NCBI RefSeq assembly: GCF_000282135.1
Contig: NZ_AKJW01000059.1
Coordinates: 151,638 to 215,637 of the forward strand
Length of the DNA stretch: 64,000 nt
Direction of reading: 5' to 3'
From: Herbaspirillum sp. CF444
Lineage (GTDB): Bacteria; Pseudomonadota; Gammaproteobacteria; Burkholderiales; Burkholderiaceae_D
The notes beneath the pieces were generated by a model, which saw only the letters and a program-made list of their open reading frames with translations, had not been told where the DNA came from and did not search any database. This document shows, piece after piece, positions 1-9,417 of the stretch. The position numbers and the translations under genes are program-made. Positions within the stretch are counted from its first letter, which is position 1. Each line of letters opens with the position of its first letter.

Positions 1-401
1 GCGGAGCGCGATGCCGGCGACGCTTTGTTCGGTCGTTGCCGGTATCCAGGCGGCACTCGTTCGGTACCTTGTCTGGCGCGTCGTCGCAAGCTGCGGACGA
101 ATTCAGGCCGCTATTTTACACTCCCTTGCCGCTCTCTTGGCGGCACGGCGCGATTGCGCCGTCATTGCTGTCGATCCGGCCGGCAAATGCGATAATGCAG
201 ACGGGCAATATCGCAAGACGGGCGCTTCGCAAATTTCGCCGCATCGCCATGGTCTGACCTTTGGACAGGCGCATGCATCGCAGCGAACGAAGTGCAGACG
301 CGACTTCCGGAGGGGCATCAATCCGGAAGGTGTAAGGACTGAGTAAGTGAATACGCCTATGTTTTGCAAAACGCAAAATCATCAATCGCAGGAGACTAAT
401 C
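1..401. other. Upstream region of acs, no gene recognised
   Basis: I see no convincing protein here; the short reading frames have no family resemblance and overlap on both strands. A perfect 12-bp palindrome GTTTTGCAAAAC lies at 361-372, about 30 bases before the acs start, and could be a regulator site. A Shine-Dalgarno-like GGAGA lies at 391-395. The left part may hold the promoter of a gene beyond the window. Confidence 0.4.
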
Positions 402-2384
<1,983 letters not shown>

Positions 2385-2472
2385 GAGACGTAATGATCGT
2401 TCGGAAGGGCCGGCGGACAGCGCCTCAAGCTCGCTGGCGGCCCGGCGATCGATAGCGATCAGGCAAGTAATC

Positions 2473-2506
2473 ATGGCGGGGCAGCAATGCCTCGCCATTA
2501 TTTTTT
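2473..2506 (+). terminator. Rho-independent terminator after acs
   Basis: A stem ATGGCG(G)GGCA / TGCC(T)CGCCAT around a GCAA loop is followed by a run of T. It lies about 90 bases after the acs stop and closes that transcription unit. Confidence 0.8.
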
Positions 2507-2589
2507 AGTGGGTAAGGGGATAAAACCATCTCATTTTCCGAAAAATGTTGCTATAATCAGCGGCTTCGCTAAAAACGAAGCCAAATTCC

Positions 2590-2680
2590 GGAGAGATGGA
2601 TGAGTGGTTGAAGTCGCACGCCTGGAAAGCGTGTATAGGTTAATAGCCTATCGGGGGTTCGAATCCCCCTCTCTCCGCCA
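2590..2680 (+). tRNA. tRNA-Ser(GGA)
   Basis: A full class II cloverleaf can be read: acceptor GGAGAGA pairs with TCTCTCC, the anticodon loop CTGGAAA gives anticodon GGA (serine), a long variable arm is present as in tRNA-Ser, and the T arm is GGGGG-TTCGAAT-CCCCC. The gene encodes its 3' CCA (2678-2680). Its 3' end serves as the attachment site of the neighbouring island: the last 15 to 21 bases recur at 2839 and 5854. Confidence 0.97.
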
Positions 2681-2687
2681 GAATACA
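2666..2687 (+). repeat. Attachment-site direct repeat, copy 1 (tRNA-Ser 3' end)
   Basis: The 22 bases from CCCCTCTCTCCGCC to AGAATACA, covering the tRNA 3' end and 7 bases beyond it, recur exactly at 5854-5875. This is the signature of integrase-mediated insertion into a tRNA gene that restores the tRNA. I read this copy as the left junction. Confidence 0.8.
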
Positions 2688-2690
2688 AAT

Positions 2691-2713
2691 GCCCGCGCCA
2701 GCGGGCGTTTTTA
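2691..2713 (+). terminator. Terminator after tRNA-Ser
   Basis: The perfect stem GCCCGC / GCGGGC with loop GCCA is followed by GTTTTTATTT. It ends tRNA transcription just inside the presumed island. A different hairpin does the same job after the right repeat at 5882. Confidence 0.75.
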
Positions 2714-2752
2714 TTTGTATTTCCATTTTGTTTGCGCAGCAAACCCATCTGC

Positions 2753-2859
2753 GGAGAGAAGTAAGCCGCCTGCGCGGCTTACGTGGTGGATTCGAAGGGA
2801 ATCGCTTGCAAGCGATTCAGCGGCCTGCGGAACGTAGGCGAATCCCCCTCTCTCCGCCA
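2753..2859 (+). pseudogene. Decayed tRNA-Ser-like sequence with internal palindromes
   Basis: Positions 2839-2859 repeat the last 21 bases of tRNA-Ser exactly, including CCA. Position 2753 carries GGAGAGA, the tRNA's 5' acceptor strand, so the acceptor stem could still pair. The middle does not match the tRNA and instead holds two perfect hairpins: GTAAGCCGC / GCGGCTTAC (2761-2782) and the 20-bp palindrome GAATCGCTTGCAAGCGATTC (2799-2818). The 5' half of the T stem is missing, so it is not a working tRNA. It may be the junction of a second, deleted integration. Confidence 0.5.
2839..2859 (+). repeat. tRNA-Ser 3'-end repeat, copy 2
   Basis: An exact 21-base copy of the tRNA end (CGAATCCCCC then TCTCTCCGCCA). 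Unlike copies 1 and 3 it continues AATATA, so it shares only the tRNA part. It lies next to the integrase remnant and the GTTCTCAG repeats. Confidence 0.8.
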
Positions 2860-2865
2860 AATATA

Positions 2866-2957
2866 GTTCTCAGAGGTTCTCAGTAAATCTCTAACGCTCT
2901 CGAAAGGCCAAGCTGGACGGCCTTTCCGGGGGTAACAACCTTCTTGCCTGTTCTCAG
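2866..2957 (+). repeat. Three GTTCTCAG direct repeats near the att site
   Basis: GTTCTCAG occurs at 2866-2873 and 2876-2883, one DNA turn apart, and again at 2950-2957. Tyrosine integrases bind arm-type sites as short direct repeats beside the core, so these are candidates. A hairpin GAAAGGCC / GGCCTTTC lies between them at 2902-2926. Confidence 0.4.
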
Positions 2958-2959
2958 GG

Positions 2960-2993
2960 CTACCCACATAATCGCACCATCAAATGTGGGTAG
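2960..2993 (+). promoter_or_regulatory. Inverted repeat before the integrase
   Basis: CTACCCACAT (2960-2969) and ATGTGGGTAG (2984-2993) form a perfect 10-bp inverted repeat with a 14-base spacer, ending 10 bases before the integrase start. It could be an integrase or excisionase binding site or an autoregulatory hairpin. Confidence 0.45.
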
Positions 2994-3003
2994 GCTTGAG
3001 GGT

Positions 3004-3290
3004 ATGTCGGCTAAATCAATCCATCGATTAAATGCAGTAAAAGTGGCCAAAGAGGCCTCCCCCGGCTATCACGCCGATGGTGGCGGTCTTTATTTGCAGA
3101 TTTCCCCGAGCGGCTCACGATCTTGGATATTCCGGTTCACACTGGCCAAACGCTCTCGGGAGATGGGGTTGGGCCCGCTTTCTGCTATTTCGCTGGCCGA
3201 AGCTCGTTCTGAAGCGACGCGGTGTCGCAAACTCCGTTGATCCTATCGAGGATCGCAAAGTGAGGCTAGCGCCTTCACCAGCATGTTTCG
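3004..3290 (+). pseudogene. P4-type tyrosine integrase, N-terminal remnant
   Basis: The reading frame starting MSAKSIHRLNAVKV carries the DUF4102-like arm-binding domain of P4-family integrases (YHADGGGLYLQISPSGSRSW, then the glycine- and leucine-rich LGPLSAISLAEAR). It stops at 3240 after 79 residues. The expected continuation DPIEDRK is found in another frame just downstream, which points to a frameshift. After that, similarity fades, and the catalytic domain with its R-H-R-Y residues is absent where the toxin gene arrives from the other strand. A full family member has about 400 residues. The island therefore cannot excise with its own enzyme. Confidence 0.8.
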
Positions 3291-3363
3291 CAGATTATTC
3301 GCAAGACGCCGACACAGTACAGTGCGCAGCAGTGCGATAGTATGGGAGTTGGTGCGCAGAGAG

Positions 3364-4890
3364 CTAGTTCGGTGTGACGGCAGGGGCCGAAGCAGCAGCC
3401 GCCGCGCCGACAACAGGCGCAACAGCCGCTACTACCGCTACTGCCGCGGGCGGTTCGCCCTTCACATCGGCAGCGTTCTTTCGGGAGACTTTTCTCGCAT
3501 GTTCATCAGCGCCTACTGCGCTCGCATCGTCCTCATCTGCGTTGCGCTTGCCCGCAGGTTGCAAGAGTTTTATTTTGGTCAGTAACGGCTTCATAACTGC
3601 AAGTATCTCGGCATCCTCTTCTGTTCGTATGGTCGTCTTGATGTTCTTGTGACTCGCCGCCAAGCTCTTGAATCTCTCCATGTAGTTATTCCACTCGACA
3701 ATTGTCAGCGGTTTAACTGCTGCTGCCGCTGCTGCTGCCGCTGCACCTGCGATAGGAAGCGCATTATTCCTCGTCGCAACGTCTGCCGCCAACGTGTTGG
3801 CCTGCGCAAGTAACGTTTTATATTGTTGTATCTGGATGCCAAACTGACGATGTCTTTCAATCAACGCATCAATCTCTGTACATAAGGCGGCACCAAGCAG
3901 GGTATCGACGCCAGCAATTGTCCGTCCTCTCCTGGTCACTACGATGCACTCATCCGCCGTTTGCCTTGCCGCGAATTCCGTTCCGACAGCGTATTGATTA
4001 CGTGTAGGAGGCAATTTAGTCCTCAAGACACCTACCTTCGCCTGCACTTGCATGGCTGTCTTTTTCGCCAAAATCCCTGGATAGCGATTGATTACCTGCG
4101 GATTCTGCTTCAAGGTAGCGAGATCCGCATTCGCAGGATTTAGCTGCTTCGCTTCAACATCCGCTAAGAAATTAGGATGTGCAGCCTCGATATCCGTTTT
4201 ATTCTCATCATATAAAGGGAGTCTAGTCAGCAAGTTGATAGATAACGGTTCGTACTCTGCAATTTCTTCAATCTTTGCGTCGCGTATATTTGCGATATTG
4301 AGGCTCTTAAACGCAGCTATGTGGGTGATTCCTGCATTGACCTTCGAAATCTCCATCACTTGTGCGATGAGATCGTGGATATCCTTGAAATAGGGTAAAT
4401 GATAGATGAAATGAGACTCATGGCTATTTTTCCGGCGCACTCTCAAATCCAGATTTTGAGTGGGTCTGTTCGCGCCTCCACCGGACACTGAAGAACCGGT
4501 ATTCCAATTATCACCGGCGGGATCCGCCGCTCCCAATTTACCCCACTCATGGTCGACAGCAGTGATTTCCGACGTCAGTATCCAATCATTGGTGACCGCC
4601 CCTTTATTTCCGTCTTTGGTATCATATTTCGCCTTCGCATCTGCTGCTGCCTTGGCTGGCGTCACCTTCTTCAGTTGATATGCTCCGCTGTCCGAAGCCG
4701 GCCGCAAAACGGTTTGCGCTTTGCGTTGCAACTGGGCGCGTGGGCTCATCGCAAGCTGCTGCGCCATCGTGCGATGAGCGGCCGCGCTGTCTCGATTGTC
4801 GCTAAATCCGGCGACATCTTCTCTTGACAACGATTGCTGAGAGGTCGGGGCGCTTTGTATCGATGCACGAGGTTGAAGCGGTGCTTTCAT
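3364..4890 (-). CDS. 508-aa secreted-toxin-like protein of unknown function
   Basis: I do not recognise the body of this protein. Residues 30-65 (FSDNRDSAAAHRTMAQQL, then SPRAQLQRKAQ) resemble the DNRP..A..R....MA..SPR..QRK leader repeats found at the start of many DUF4157-type and contractile-injection-system-associated toxins. A low-complexity, alanine-rich stretch of nine alanines lies near residue 380, a lysine/arginine-rich patch near residue 450, and the tail is a hydrophobic Ala/Val/Pro run. There is no signal peptide. The start ATG follows AAGGGAAAC. The gene looks AT-richer than its neighbours and lies in the tRNA-Ser island, so transfer is likely. It could instead be a phage or polymorphic-toxin cargo protein; the function is open. 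Confidence 0.7.
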   Translation of the reverse strand: MKAPLQPRASIQSAPTSQQSLSREDVAGFSDNRDSAAAHRTMAQQLAMSPRAQLQRKAQTVLRPASDSGAYQLKKVTPAKAAADAKAKYDTKDGNKGAVTNDWILTSEITAVDHEWGKLGAADPAGDNWNTGSSVSGGGANRPTQNLDLRVRRKNSHESHFIYHLPYFKDIHDLIAQVMEISKVNAGITHIAAFKSLNIANIRDAKIEEIAEYEPLSINLLTRLPLYDENKTDIEAAHPNFLADVEAKQLNPANADLATLKQNPQVINRYPGILAKKTAMQVQAKVGVLRTKLPPTRNQYAVGTEFAARQTADECIVVTRRGRTIAGVDTLLGAALCTEIDALIERHRQFGIQIQQYKTLLAQANTLAADVATRNNALPIAGAAAAAAAAAVKPLTIVEWNNYMERFKSLAASHKNIKTTIRTEEDAEILAVMKPLLTKIKLLQPAGKRNADEDDASAVGADEHARKVSRKNAADVKGEPPAAVAVVAAVAPVVGAAAAASAPAVTPN

Positions 4891-4970
4891 TGTTTCCCTT
4901 TGAGGCGGGGCGTCACGGTAAGTGTCTGCTTTTGCCGCCGATTGCAGCCAGTCATTTCGTTACCAAATTT

Positions 4971-5276
4971 CTATAGTGGCAGAAAAGTCAGCCGGTGTAT
5001 GCGCTCGAATGTTGATGGTGGACGGTACGAAGCTATTCCCCTTACATGTCGGTTTAGCCTAATATCGAGTGATTTTCCCTCATGAGCCAAAGGTAAGACA
5101 ATCCCCAAGTCGATTCGCTCTTTTTGCTCGGCGGCCCATGTTGGCAAAAACAAGACGTTTGGTCCCTCAGGAGCGCCTCCAAACGCACCGCCCTTCGCAG
5201 CTATTTCGGCCTTCTCTCTTGAGTCAATTTCGGAAAAGTCTAGCGCGTTCTTCTTTTTCTTAAAAAAATTAAACAC
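4971..5276 (-). CDS. Small hypothetical protein upstream of the toxin-like gene
   Basis: A 101-residue frame beginning with a lysine-rich segment (MFNFFKKKKN, then SEIDSREKAEIAAKGG). I know no function for it. It starts at GTG with a purine-rich AGGGAAA a few bases upstream and ends 80 bases before the 508-aa gene on the same strand, so the two could be co-transcribed. By position it might be an immunity or accessory protein, but nothing in the sequence proves this. The C-terminal 30 residues look irregular and the gene may be truncated. Confidence 0.45.
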   Translation of the reverse strand: MFNFFKKKKNALDFSEIDSREKAEIAAKGGAFGGAPEGPNVLFLPTWAAEQKERIDLGIVLPLAHEGKSLDIRLNRHVRGIASYRPPSTFERIHRLTFLPL

Positions 5277-5376
5277 TGATACTTTCCCTATATGTATTTT
5301 CTGTTGCGTGTTTTATTTGTCGGCGAGGCTACTTCTAGTCGAAAGCGGAAGCAAGCCATGGGGTATTTCCCCGAAG

Positions 5377-5609
5377 CTAGTCTTTCTTCGCTACTAGGAT
5401 AAAATCGTGAATCACGGCGACAGTCCGCTCCATGAATTCGCGCGCATCGGCTGATGGGGCCGAATTTTCCTCAATGGAATCAAGCTGTCTCTGTAGGAGC
5501 GTCTGAAAAGGCGTGCCTGCTCAGGGGCCTGGGCTGCACAAAGCGAATAGAGCACGGCTTTCATGCCTGTGATTTTCGCTCACGCTTTGTCTCATTCAGC
5601 GTTTGTCAT
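5377..5609 (-). pseudogene. Decayed small helical-protein gene
   Basis: Reading back from ATG at 5609, preceded by AAGGAGAATGGA, gives MTNAE, two in-frame TGA codons, then an open stretch AKITGMKAVLYSLCAAQA. A one-base shift near the CTTTTC leads into QTLLQRQLDSIEENSA and a clean C-terminus REFMERTVAVIHDFILVAKKD... ending at 5377. Both halves read like protein, with charged heptads, and the pieces fit one protein of about 75 residues. I infer a recent pseudogene of a small coiled-coil protein, possibly a partner of the toxin-like gene downstream. Confidence 0.4.
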
Positions 5610-5853
5610 TCCATTCTCCTTGTAGATTTATTTTGAGGACAGTATAACGGCTGCGCCCGGTGCGTGAATTTGATGAAACAGACCCCATGAACTGACAGCA
5701 ACAAATAGGCGAAAGAATGCCCGCACACGTAGAAGGCCTGATCCTCGGCTCCTTCTTGTTGCATGGCCGGCGCATTACGGCTTCACGTGGGTAAGGAGAG
5801 AAATTTGGAAGAGGAGCCATAACCAGAGCGGCTTTGCTGATCGCTTAATACTG

Positions 5854-5875
5854 CCCCTCTCTCCGCCAGAATACA
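5854..5875 (+). repeat. Attachment-site direct repeat, copy 3 (right end of island)
   Basis: The 22 bases match 2666-2687 exactly, and the next bases (GAT versus AAT) differ by one. This marks the right junction of the island inserted at tRNA-Ser. The sequence before it (to about 5610) contains no gene I can support. Confidence 0.8.
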
Positions 5876-5881
5876 GATAAG

Positions 5882-5904
5882 GCCTCCAGACATGGAGGCT
5901 TTTT
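5882..5904 (+). terminator. Terminator beyond the right att copy
   Basis: The stem GCCTCCA / TGGAGGC with loop GACA is followed by TTTTT. Its position just after the right repeat suggests it was the tRNA-Ser terminator before the island inserted. The remaining bases up to 5971 hold nothing recognisable. Confidence 0.75.
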
Positions 5905-5971
5905 CATTTGTGCTATTCAGCATAGGTTGTGCCATTCGTAGTTTGCCACTGCAGACTTACGAGCATCGCCC

Positions 5972-7258
5972 TCAACCATCCATCCCATGAAAAAGCGCAT
6001 CATCAGGCCCGATAAAGCGCGGCGCTTTCCAGGTCGCGTCTTTGAGCGAATGCGGCACTTGTTCCGCGACGCCCAGCAGGGAGGCGAAAAGCGCCATCCG
6101 GACCGGGATGCCGTTGTCGGTCTGGCGGAAGATCGCCAGGCGAGGGTCGTGCAGAAGATCGGCGCCGAGATCGTTCGCGCCCGGGCGGCTGTCGCGCGGC
6201 AGGGGGTGCATGATCAGCGCATCCGGTTTGCACACCGCATTGACCAGCGCCTGGTTGATCTGGAAATCCGGGGTGTAGCCCTCGATGGCTTCGTTGCCGA
6301 AGCGTTCTTTCTGTATGCGTGTGGCATACACGACATCCGCGCCGCGCAAGCCGTTGGCAAGATCCGATGTTTGCTCCACGACGTTGCCGTTGACCGCGAT
6401 GCGCTCGACGATGTGCGCCGGCATTTCCAGTTGTCCGGGAGCGATCAGCGTGAATTTGATGCCGCGGTAGAGCGCCAGCAGTTTGCTCAGCGAGTGCACG
6501 GTACGGCCATATTTCAAGTCGCCGACCATGGCGATGTGGGCGCCGTCGACCAGCTTGCCCAGGCGGGAGAATTCGCGCTGTATCGTGTACAGATCAAGGA
6601 GTGCCTGGCTTGGATGTTCGCCCGGCCCGTCTCCTGCATTGATGACGGGGATGTTGGTTGCGCGCGCGAATTCCGCGACGGAGCCCTGGTCCGGATGACG
6701 CACCACCAATGCGTCGACATAACCGCTCAGGACGCGGCTGGTGTCGTAGATCGATTCTCCTTTCGCCATGGAGGAGAACGTGAAACCCGTCGTGTCGCAC
6801 ACCGAGCCGCCAAGCCGGCAAAAAGCCGCGCCGAAACTCACCCGTGTGCGGGTGCTTGCTTCGAAAAACAGATTCCCCAGTACGGCGCCTTCCAGCACGC
6901 GCGACACTTTTTGTCTGCGCGCAATCGGCTGCATCACGTCCGCCAGTCGAAACAGCGCCTCGGCGGATTCGCGCGAAAACTGATCGACGGAGAGCAGGCA
7001 GGGTTTGCCTTCATGCGAGATAGTTAAATCAGAAGCTTGATATACGCTTTGCGTATTGATTGGCGTATTCGCGCTGAGAATTTCAGTCACAAAACGCTCA
7101 ACAATGTCAGGCATGCGCCGAAACTCTTGCGATTCGACCGGCAATAGCCAGGTGTCCAGGGCCCTGCGACTCACGCCGATTCTTGAAGAAAGCACTTCTC
7201 GCGTCATGTTCAGGCGACGCATGGCATCACGCAGAAAGCTTTGTTGTTGAATAGTCAT
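5972..7258 (-). CDS. Aspartate carbamoyltransferase with N-terminal HTH domain
   Basis: The C-terminal part (about residues 85-415) is an aspartate/ornithine carbamoyltransferase: carbamoyl-phosphate motif STRTR at residues 135-139, EHPSQALLD, VGDLKYGRT and HPLPRD are all present, so it should join carbamoyl phosphate to aspartate or a related amine. Unlike normal PyrB (about 310 residues) it has about 80 extra N-terminal residues. Residues 9-37 (RRLNMTREVLSSRIGVSRRAL) read as an XRE-like helix-turn-helix. Two copies of TACGC-N3-GCGTA lie before and inside the gene. It is the last gene of a run after a peptide ABC transporter. I infer an enzyme that may also bind DNA. The ordinary pyrB is presumably elsewhere. 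Confidence 0.88.
   Translation of the reverse strand: MTIQQQSFLRDAMRRLNMTREVLSSRIGVSRRALDTWLLPVESQEFRRMPDIVERFVTEILSANTPINTQSVYQASDLTISHEGKPCLLSVDQFSRESAEALFRLADVMQPIARRQKVSRVLEGAVLGNLFFEASTRTRVSFGAAFCRLGGSVCDTTGFTFSSMAKGESIYDTSRVLSGYVDALVVRHPDQGSVAEFARATNIPVINAGDGPGEHPSQALLDLYTIQREFSRLGKLVDGAHIAMVGDLKYGRTVHSLSKLLALYRGIKFTLIAPGQLEMPAHIVERIAVNGNVVEQTSDLANGLRGADVVYATRIQKERFGNEAIEGYTPDFQINQALVNAVCKPDALIMHPLPRDSRPGANDLGADLLHDPRLAIFRQTDNGIPVRMALFASLLGVAEQVPHSLKDATWKAPRFIGPDDALFHGMDG
7043..7055. promoter_or_regulatory. TACGC-N3-GCGTA repeat inside the HTH-carbamoyltransferase gene
   Basis: The perfect inverted repeat TACGCTTTGCGTA lies in the codons for residues 68-72, the linker between the HTH and the enzyme domain. 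Its centre is 234 bases from that of the upstream copy. Confidence 0.5.
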
Positions 7259-7276
7259 TGTTATTCATCGATATTG

Positions 7277-7289
7277 TACGCAATGCGTA
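7277..7289. promoter_or_regulatory. TACGC-N3-GCGTA repeat upstream of the HTH-carbamoyltransferase gene
   Basis: TACGCAATGCGTA is a perfect inverted repeat 18 bases before the ATG at 7258. On the coding strand it overlaps a TACAAT that could be the -10 box, so a bound protein would block transcription. The same pattern recurs at 7043. The fused HTH domain is the obvious candidate ligand (inference). Confidence 0.5.
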
Positions 7290-7396
7290 TTTTATTGATT
7301 GTTTTTGGAAATTGCAATGATATTCATATACATGTTGCGTAGTGTCTTGTGGCAAGTGGCGCTGCGACCTTGCAGTTTTAGTCACGTCGCCGCAGA

Positions 7397-8416
7397 TCAG
7401 GCAATTTCGCCGACGCGATGGCAGGCGACCAGGCTGCCCTTGAAGTTTTGCAGCACGGGGGCCTCCTGGCGGCAGCGTTCGACGGCGTGCGGGCAGCGGC
7501 CATGGAAGGCGCACCCGGGCGGCGGCGCCAGCGGCGACGGCAGTTCGCCGTCGAGCATGAGGCGCACCTGGCGTTGCGCCGGATCGATGCGCGGCGTGCT
7601 GGCCAGGAGGGCGCGCGTATACGGATGCAGCGGGCGGCCGAAGGTGTCGGCCTTGCTGCCGTGTTCGACCACTTTGCCGAGATACATCACCATGACGTCA
7701 TCGGCAATATGCTCCACCACCGACAGGTTGTGAGAGATGAACAGATACGCGACCCTGGTCTTTTGCTGGATATCCATCAGCAGATTGAGCACCTGGGCCT
7801 GGATCGAGACGTCCAGCGCCGAGACCGGTTCGTCGGCGACGATCACTTTCGGATCCAGCATGAGCGCGCGCGCAATGGCGATGCGTTGGCGCTGGCCGCC
7901 GGAAAACATGTGCGGATAGCGACTGTAGAATTCCGGACGCAGTCCGACCTGCTTCATCATCTCCTTGGCTTTTTCCATGCGCTCGGCGCTGTTGAGCCGG
8001 GTGTTGATGATCAGCGGTTCTTCCAGCATGGCGGCGACTTTTTTGCGCGGATTCAGGCTGGCGTCGGGATTCTGAAACACCATCTGCACCAGTGGGCGCG
8101 CCGACTTCAGAATGACGGGATCGCGGTCGGCGACATTTTTTCCATCCAGCCAGAGTGCGCCGGCGGTTGGCGATTCGATCATGGTGACCTGCCTGGCCAG
8201 GGTCGATTTGCCGCAGCCGGATTCACCGACCACCGCCAGGGTCTTGCCGGCGGCGAGCGTGAAGGACACGCCATCCAGCGCCCGCGAGATCGCCTTGGGT
8301 TTGAACAATCCCTGAGAAACGGGGTAGTGCTTGGTCAGTTTGTCTGCGCGCAGCAGCATTTCCGATGCACCTGTCGTGGGCGTGCTTGCCGGCGTCGATG
8401 TAAAGAGTTCGGTCAT
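7397..8416 (-). CDS. dppF: Dipeptide/oligopeptide ABC transporter ATPase (DppF-type)
   Basis: One of two ATPases that power the peptide importer encoded upstream. Walker A GESGCGKST, signature FSGGQRQR and Walker B VIVADEPVSALD are intact, and the C-terminus has the Cys-rich oligopeptide/dipeptide extension (CAFHGRCPHAVERC). I choose the ATG at 8416, which overlaps the TGA of the preceding ATPase (TGATG) and has AAGGCAAG before it; an ATG six codons upstream is possible. The protein has 339 residues, normal for DppF. It is the last transporter gene before the HTH-carbamoyltransferase. Confidence 0.93.
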   Translation of the reverse strand: MTELFTSTPASTPTTGASEMLLRADKLTKHYPVSQGLFKPKAISRALDGVSFTLAAGKTLAVVGESGCGKSTLARQVTMIESPTAGALWLDGKNVADRDPVILKSARPLVQMVFQNPDASLNPRKKVAAMLEEPLIINTRLNSAERMEKAKEMMKQVGLRPEFYSRYPHMFSGGQRQRIAIARALMLDPKVIVADEPVSALDVSIQAQVLNLLMDIQQKTRVAYLFISHNLSVVEHIADDVMVMYLGKVVEHGSKADTFGRPLHPYTRALLASTPRIDPAQRQVRLMLDGELPSPLAPPPGCAFHGRCPHAVERCRQEAPVLQNFKGSLVACHRVGEIA

Positions 8417-9414
8417 CAGCTTGCCTTTTGCCATTGATTGGTCGGACGGCCGGCGCTATCCAGCGGAAAATGGCAGCGCACTTTGGCGTGGTCAGCGCCG
8501 GTCAGGGCCGGGCGCACTTCGCTGCAGTAAGGCAAGGCATAGGCGCAGCGCGGACTGAGCAGACAGCCGGCAGGCCGGTCGTACTGGCCCGGCACCATGC
8601 CGGGAATGGTTTGCAGGCGATCGCGGCCGGCATTGTTTTCCGGCAGCGCTGCCAGCAGCGCCTGGGTATAGGGGTGTTGCGGCGCGTTGAAGATCTCGGG
8701 AACGGTGCCGGTTTCCAGCACCTGGCCGGCATACATCACCACCACGCGTTGCGCGGTCTGCGCCACCACGCTCAGGTCGTGGGTGATCAGCATCAGCGCC
8801 ATGCCCCGTTCGCGTTGCAAGTCCAGCAGCAAGTCCAGCATCTGCGCCTGCACGGTAACGTCGAGCGCGGTGGTCGGTTCGTCGGCGATGAGCAGGTGCG
8901 GATTGCAAGCGATGGCGATGGCGACCATCACGCGTTGACTCATGCCGCCTGACAGCTGATGCGGATAGGCATCCAGCCGACGCTCGGGATCGGGAATATT
9001 GACTTGCCTGAGCAGTTCAAGCGCGCGGGCGCGCAATTCGGTTTTTGACCCCTTTTCATGCACGCGCAAGGTTTCCATCAACTGATACGCGACGGTGAAG
9101 GATGGATTCAGGCTCGTCATCGGATTCTGAAAGATCATCGCGATGTCCTTGCCCAGCAGGGCGCGCCGTTCACGCTCTGACATCTTTAGAAGGTCCTGTC
9201 CATCGAAGGCCATGCGCTCGGCCTTGACGCGGCCGGGATAGTCGATCAGTCCCATCAGCGCCAGCGAAGTGACGCTCTTGCCGGAGCCGGATTCGCCGAC
9301 GATGCCGACGACCTCGCCCCGTTCGATGTGCAAGTCGAGATCGTCGACGGCGATGTGCGGATTGGTCTCCGTGCCGAATTCAACGCGCAGATGGTGGATG
9401 TCAAGAAGCGCCAT
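8416..9414 (-). CDS. dppD: Dipeptide/oligopeptide ABC transporter ATPase (DppD-type)
   Basis: Second nucleotide-binding subunit of the peptide importer, 332 residues. Walker [10 protein letters not shown], signature [15 protein letters not shown], Walker [13 protein letters not shown], and the C-terminal Cys-containing region ([17 protein letters not shown]) match the DppD/OppD family. It begins three bases after the stop of the inner permease gene and overlaps the start of dppF by one base, so all four are surely co-translated. The substrate is inferred only from the family: di- or oligopeptides. Confidence 0.93.
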   Translation of the reverse strand: MALLDIHHLRVEFGTETNPHIAVDDLDLHIERGEVVGIVGESGSGKSVTSLALMGLIDYPGRVKAERMAFDGQDLLKMSERERRALLGKDIAMIFQNPMTSLNPSFTVAYQLMETLRVHEKGSKTELRARALELLRQVNIPDPERRLDAYPHQLSGGMSQRVMVAIAIACNPHLLIADEPTTALDVTVQAQMLDLLLDLQRERGMALMLITHDLSVVAQTAQRVVVMYAGQVLETGTVPEIFNAPQHPYTQALLAALPENNAGRDRLQTIPGMVPGQYDRPAGCLLSPRCAYALPYCSEVRPALTGADHAKVRCHFPLDSAGRPTNQWQKAS

Positions 9415-9417
9415 GGT

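Noticed and set aside
2604..2886. Short frames across tRNA-Ser and the region after it
   Set aside because: They read through the tRNA and through palindromes and cannot be genes.
3400..3560. Nuclear-localisation-like basic patch near the C-terminus of the island protein
   Set aside because: A KR-rich stretch is too common to mean targeting to eukaryotic nuclei without other evidence.
5596..5820. 74-residue frame on the minus strand at the right end of the island
   Set aside because: No ribosome site, irregular composition and no resemblance to any protein; it runs into the start of the decayed small gene.
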